DNA of 64,000 nt from Panulirus ornatus (lineage: Eukaryota; Arthropoda; Malacostraca; Decapoda; Palinuridae), in the NCBI RefSeq assembly GCF_036320965.1, contig NC_092232.1:59841555-59905554 (forward strand). Direction: 5' to 3'. Made by a program: the position numbers and the translations under genes. The notes below the pieces were generated by a model. The model had not been told where the DNA came from. It searched no databases and was given only the letters and a program-made list of their open reading frames with translations. Positions 61,877 through 64,000 of this stretch are shown piece after piece (the stretch's first letter is position 1; each line of letters begins with the position of its first letter).

Positions 61877-62335
61877 TACGAGAACCACCGCGGGATTGCC
61901 GTCATCCAGTACTCCTGCTATGCCTCCTACAAGAAGGCACTTCTTGCCAGACGTGACACCACTTTCCGTCAACGGTCGCTGTGCAAAAGTGAAACCTCAC
62001 CGTCCCACTGATGCTGGCCAAGTACCTCGCCCACTCAAGTGGCACTGCAGCCCACACGCCCTACCAGACCCACCATCCATGAGGAAATGCAGGTCCCAGC
62101 CCACTGTCAGGCCCACCTTCAGGGAGACATGCAGGTCTCAGGACCTGTCAGGCCCACTATTCAAGACCGACTTGGTCCCCCAACACATGTCAGGCCCAGC
62201 GTTCTAGACCGACTGGGACCAATAACACATGACATGTCCTACGTTACACACCGACTGCACTCCGCACCACGTACGGGCGTTAAAAGGCGTGTCGAGATGA
62301 CACACGCTCCCCGTGCCAAAAGATTCAGTTGGTGA
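61877..62335 (+). pseudogene. Truncated, frameshifted copy of the RRM gene
   Basis: Homology to the RRM gene begins abruptly at TACGAGAACCACCGCGG, inside the RRM (YENHRGIAVIQYS), so the N-terminal half and RNP2 are missing. One extra base after CTTCTTGCC shifts the frame. The Pro-rich repeats (RPTIQDRLGPPTHV) and the basic end KRFSW are kept in another frame. The 5' side is replaced by unrelated sequence. Confidence 0.8.
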
Positions 62336-62878
62336 GGAACCTGAGTCCTTTCTTCCTGCTGGTGCTGCAGGAGAACACGGCCCTAGAGTGGACACTGGAG
62401 GTGTGTTTGTGTTTGTGTTTGGGTTATCACTGAGGAACCAACACCAAGACAACTTTAGTTTCGGCCCTGCCAAGGATTACGTTAACCTGGCGGAAGTCTG
62501 GCTTTCTCCCAGTAGTGGATGACACATAATATCTACGTAGGGACGTTGAAAAACAAAGAAAGAAAAAAATGGGAACATTATCCGCCCCAAAAAAATACAT
62601 AAATTCACGGGGATAATTTCCTTCGTCGTCAAAGAAAAAATGAAACTCTTCCGACGCTACCCTGCCTTCCATAAAGCAACCCTCAAAGAAATCACTTTGC
62701 GCAAGGACTCGGTTAGCCAATCTTCATATGACTGGCGCTATTGTTCCCTCTGATTAATTCATTTTTCAAGATTAAGGAAAGTTATAATAAAAATATTGTA
62801 TTGAGTTTCTCCGTTGGCGTCAGGGTAAACACCCATCCCCCCCGAAGCTTGGTTACCTTTCCGTGGTGGGGGGGACTT

Positions 62879-62928
62879 CATGGATTGGGCAGTAGCAACC
62901 ATCGTTGGTTGCTTCTGTTCAATCCATG
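62879..62928. ncRNA. Conserved stem-loop in block Y, copy C
   Basis: Third copy of the hairpin with the same paired segments. Transcription is unknown. Confidence 0.3.
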
Positions 62929-63767
62929 AACGAAAAACCAAGCATCTTGAACGTAATTGTCGTATAAATTCACTTGGTGTCAAAACTGACGCGAAAGCGG
63001 TTGTCTCAATTTTGTCAGAAATGTTTGTGCGTTTCGGCCTGATGGCGGGAGTCGGTTTGGCGCTGTGGTCATGAGGGAATACGAGGAAGATTGGCAACCG
63101 TCCCAGAAGTAGCTACAGTGAGGCCCAGCAGCTGTCCCTAATACTGTGGAAGGCACTCATGTAAGGTGTGCAGTGAGGCGCACCAGTAACAAGGGAAACG
63201 GACAACCAAAACAGCAATCTTGATCATCAGGAGGCTATCCAATGCTCAGAGTAGATAAGGACGAGTATTGTATGGCTTCGCTCAGAGGATGAAAATCTTA
63301 GCCGTGAAAATCAACAAGTAAAATAACTAGTAGTTAGTGGTAGTGAAGTGGAATTACCGCATTTCTGTGGTCTTAATAGTAAAACGAAACTTTTCGTTTT
63401 CTCCATCAATCTAGAGGTGTTGTAGATCACCATCCTTAATTAAGGTTGTAAGGTAATGGTAACTACAGGGTTATGACCTCAGTAAATTTGTGATGGAAAG
63501 TGCAGGAAATGTGGTAATGTATATAATATAGATTATATAGTTGTATAATAAATGTGTAGAAAAATTTTTGTCTTCTCTGTTCCCGTTCATTAATTCAAAT
63601 ACAGGTAAGTTTTCTCTCTAACGAGGTGGGATAAGCTACGTGCACTCGGCTTGTAAATGTGGTGACTTTCCCTTCATTACCACAATGGTGTGCTGAACTG
63701 AAGATGTAGAATTCCGTAGACGAAACTAAGATAGGAAATCAATCTACATCAAAAATTAAAGGCGATG

Positions 63768-63771
<4 letters not shown>

Positions 63772-63828
<57 letters not shown>

Positions 63829-63856
63829 TGTGTATGTGTGTGTGTGTGTGTGTGTG
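63772..63856. repeat. (GT)n microsatellite
   Basis: GT tract corresponding to the CA tract of copy B in inverted orientation. Confidence 0.95.
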
Positions 63857-63967
63857 TACCACTTTAATCATTATCACGTGAGTCTTTTGAGGAAGGATTT
63901 GTACACTCGTGTTGCCCCGTCTTTTAACCTTGTAAATGTAAAATATGTTTTCACTCCTGTGTGTGCG

Positions 63968-63969
<2 letters not shown>

Positions 63970-64000
<31 letters not shown>
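63970..64000. repeat. (CA)n microsatellite, running off the window
   Basis: CA tract at the end of the window, counterpart of 55120-55174. Confidence 0.9.

Larger units (their letters stand above)
61877..63757 (-). repeat. Block Y, copy C
   Basis: Reverse-complement match to 37957-39902, including the region downstream of the RRM gene and the stem-loop. Beyond 63757 it continues to match copy B (55110-55443). Confidence 0.8.

Overview
The window is a repeat-dense piece of a eukaryotic, probably arthropod, nuclear genome. A decapod crustacean is the best guess. The support is long dinucleotide arrays of every class, (TTAGG)n-type motifs, many apurinic-endonuclease non-LTR retrotransposons and eukaryotic tRNA-like genes; there are no bacterial operons, ribosome-binding sites or CRISPR arrays. 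No conserved single-copy host gene was recognised, and the species cannot be fixed from the sequence.

Layout. Positions 1-2338 hold unique sequence, one arm of an inverted segmental duplication (block W) and a small ORF. Positions 2339-15264 are an almost unbroken string of retroelements joined by (TA)n arrays: copies of one endonuclease/reverse transcriptase LINE (one with a continuous frame, 9145-11955), short non-autonomous derivatives of that LINE, and fold-back elements. Positions 15275-19396 hold low-complexity DNA, a 1.7 kb GGT/GAT array fused to a LINE 5' end, and more derivatives. Positions 19881-22453 and 41834-44427 are inverted copies of block X, which carries an intact winged-helix gene. 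Positions 22454-29590 hold microsatellites, block Z, a tRNA-like gene, a decayed second LINE family and palindromes. Positions 29590-36433 are three more LINE copies. Positions 37957-40400 are block Y with an RRM-protein gene, followed by two minisatellites. Positions 45119-48895 are satellites, mainly a 3.4 kb 27-bp array. Positions 49248-55000 hold a MITE, a 59-bp array, and further copies of blocks W and Z. Positions 55120-64000 hold two more block Y copies, a second winged-helix gene, an inverted structure with divergent tRNA-Gln-like genes, and a small acidic-repeat gene with a clean TATA box.

Two systems stand out. The first is a LINE with a parasite built from its own 5' head and 3' tail (an ingi/RIME-like pair). 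Both pile up in (TA)n tracts in both orientations, and the tail hairpin is kept with compensating base changes. The second is a set of small GC-rich genes: two diverged winged-helix proteins with basic and acidic regions, an RRM protein, and an acidic repeat protein. They share an upstream cassette containing CTTCACTATATT, a downstream GTTACTTCGT-type block in three of the four, and an adjacent minisatellite built on the same core. These genes sit in inverted segmental duplications and look like one co-regulated accessory or mobile gene family. Its nature (host multigene family, large transposon or integrated DNA element) is unresolved.
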